Part shown: piece by piece, positions 6,407-6,408 of the stretch | Layout: each line of letters opens with the position of its first letter | Numbering within the stretch: position 1 is the first letter of the stretch | NCBI GenBank assembly: GCA_938003515.1 | Contig: CALKYL010000322.1 | Location: 1-6,408, forward strand | Length of the DNA: 6,408 nucleotides | Reading direction: 5' to 3' | From: an uncultured bacterium | GTDB lineage: Bacteria > Planctomycetota > UBA1135 > UBA2386 | The notes under the pieces: model-generated | Seen by the model: the letters and a program-made list of their open reading frames with translations, nothing else | Told to the model about the DNA's origin: nothing | Database searches by the model: none | Program-made: the position numbers and the translations under genes

Positions 6407-6408
6407 TC

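Larger units (their letters stand above)
6283..6408 (-). other. Region upstream of DUF58; intergenic or the end of an upstream gene
   Basis: All three minus-strand frames are open across these 126 bases, so the boundary cannot be settled. One frame ends in a TGA (6281-6279) that overlaps the DUF58 start as GTGA, a usual arrangement for coupled genes; its last residues would read PEQQAAHAPAHGLRRPTARR followed by Gly-Ala. That tail is low in complexity, and its third codon positions are only about three-quarters G/C, well below the real genes here, which argues for noncoding DNA or a disordered tail. I see no convincing promoter. Confidence 0.35.

Noticed and set aside
6283..6408. N-terminal extension of the DUF58 protein into the open frame upstream
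   Set aside because: That frame has no ATG, GTG, TTG or CTG in the window, and the GTG at 6282 has an ideal ribosome binding site and gives the usual family length.
1..6408. tRNA, rRNA, CRISPR array, insertion sequence or riboswitch
   Set aside because: Nearly all bases are in the four genes; I saw no spaced direct repeats, transposase motifs, terminal inverted repeats or conserved RNA cores in the short gaps.

Overview
The window is about 6.4 kb of very GC-rich bacterial DNA (roughly 70% G+C, with codon third positions almost all G or C). All supported genes lie on the minus strand, so the biological reading order runs from the high-coordinate end to the low end. Protein architectures (a cytoplasmic DUF58 protein, two large BatA-like vWA membrane proteins, then a secreted TPR protein with the N-terminal pattern seen in planctomycete PQQ-like beta-propeller proteins) suggest a member of the Planctomycetota, possibly one of its high-GC lineages. 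That assignment is inferred from gene content and composition, not from a marker gene.

Layout, in transcription order. Positions 6408-6283 hold a short stretch with a perfect GC hairpin and possibly the tail of an upstream gene. Next come a DUF58/vWA protein (6282-5368, GTG start with a strong Shine-Dalgarno), a 755-residue BatA-type membrane protein (5354-3087, GTG start) and an 803-residue membrane protein (3077-666). A 71-bp gap follows, then the first 198 codons of a secreted TPR-type protein that runs off the low-coordinate edge (594-1). The first three genes are separated by only 13 and 9 bp and almost certainly form one operon; the fourth may belong to it or have its own start.

The first three genes form a vWA module of the Bat/MoxR-associated kind. 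The cytoplasmic DUF58 protein carries a complete MIDAS metal site. The two membrane proteins share one plan: two N-terminal membrane helices, a vWA domain with a complete MIDAS, a beta-sandwich-like linker, a degenerate class I glutamine-amidotransferase-like domain, and one C-terminal membrane helix. By the positive-inside rule their large domains face the periplasm. A MoxR AAA+ ATPase is the usual partner and is the obvious candidate for the neighbour beyond position 6408, but it is not in the window. The substrate and cellular role of such modules are poorly known, so the window shows a recognisable but functionally obscure system. I see no RNA genes, CRISPR arrays or mobile elements.
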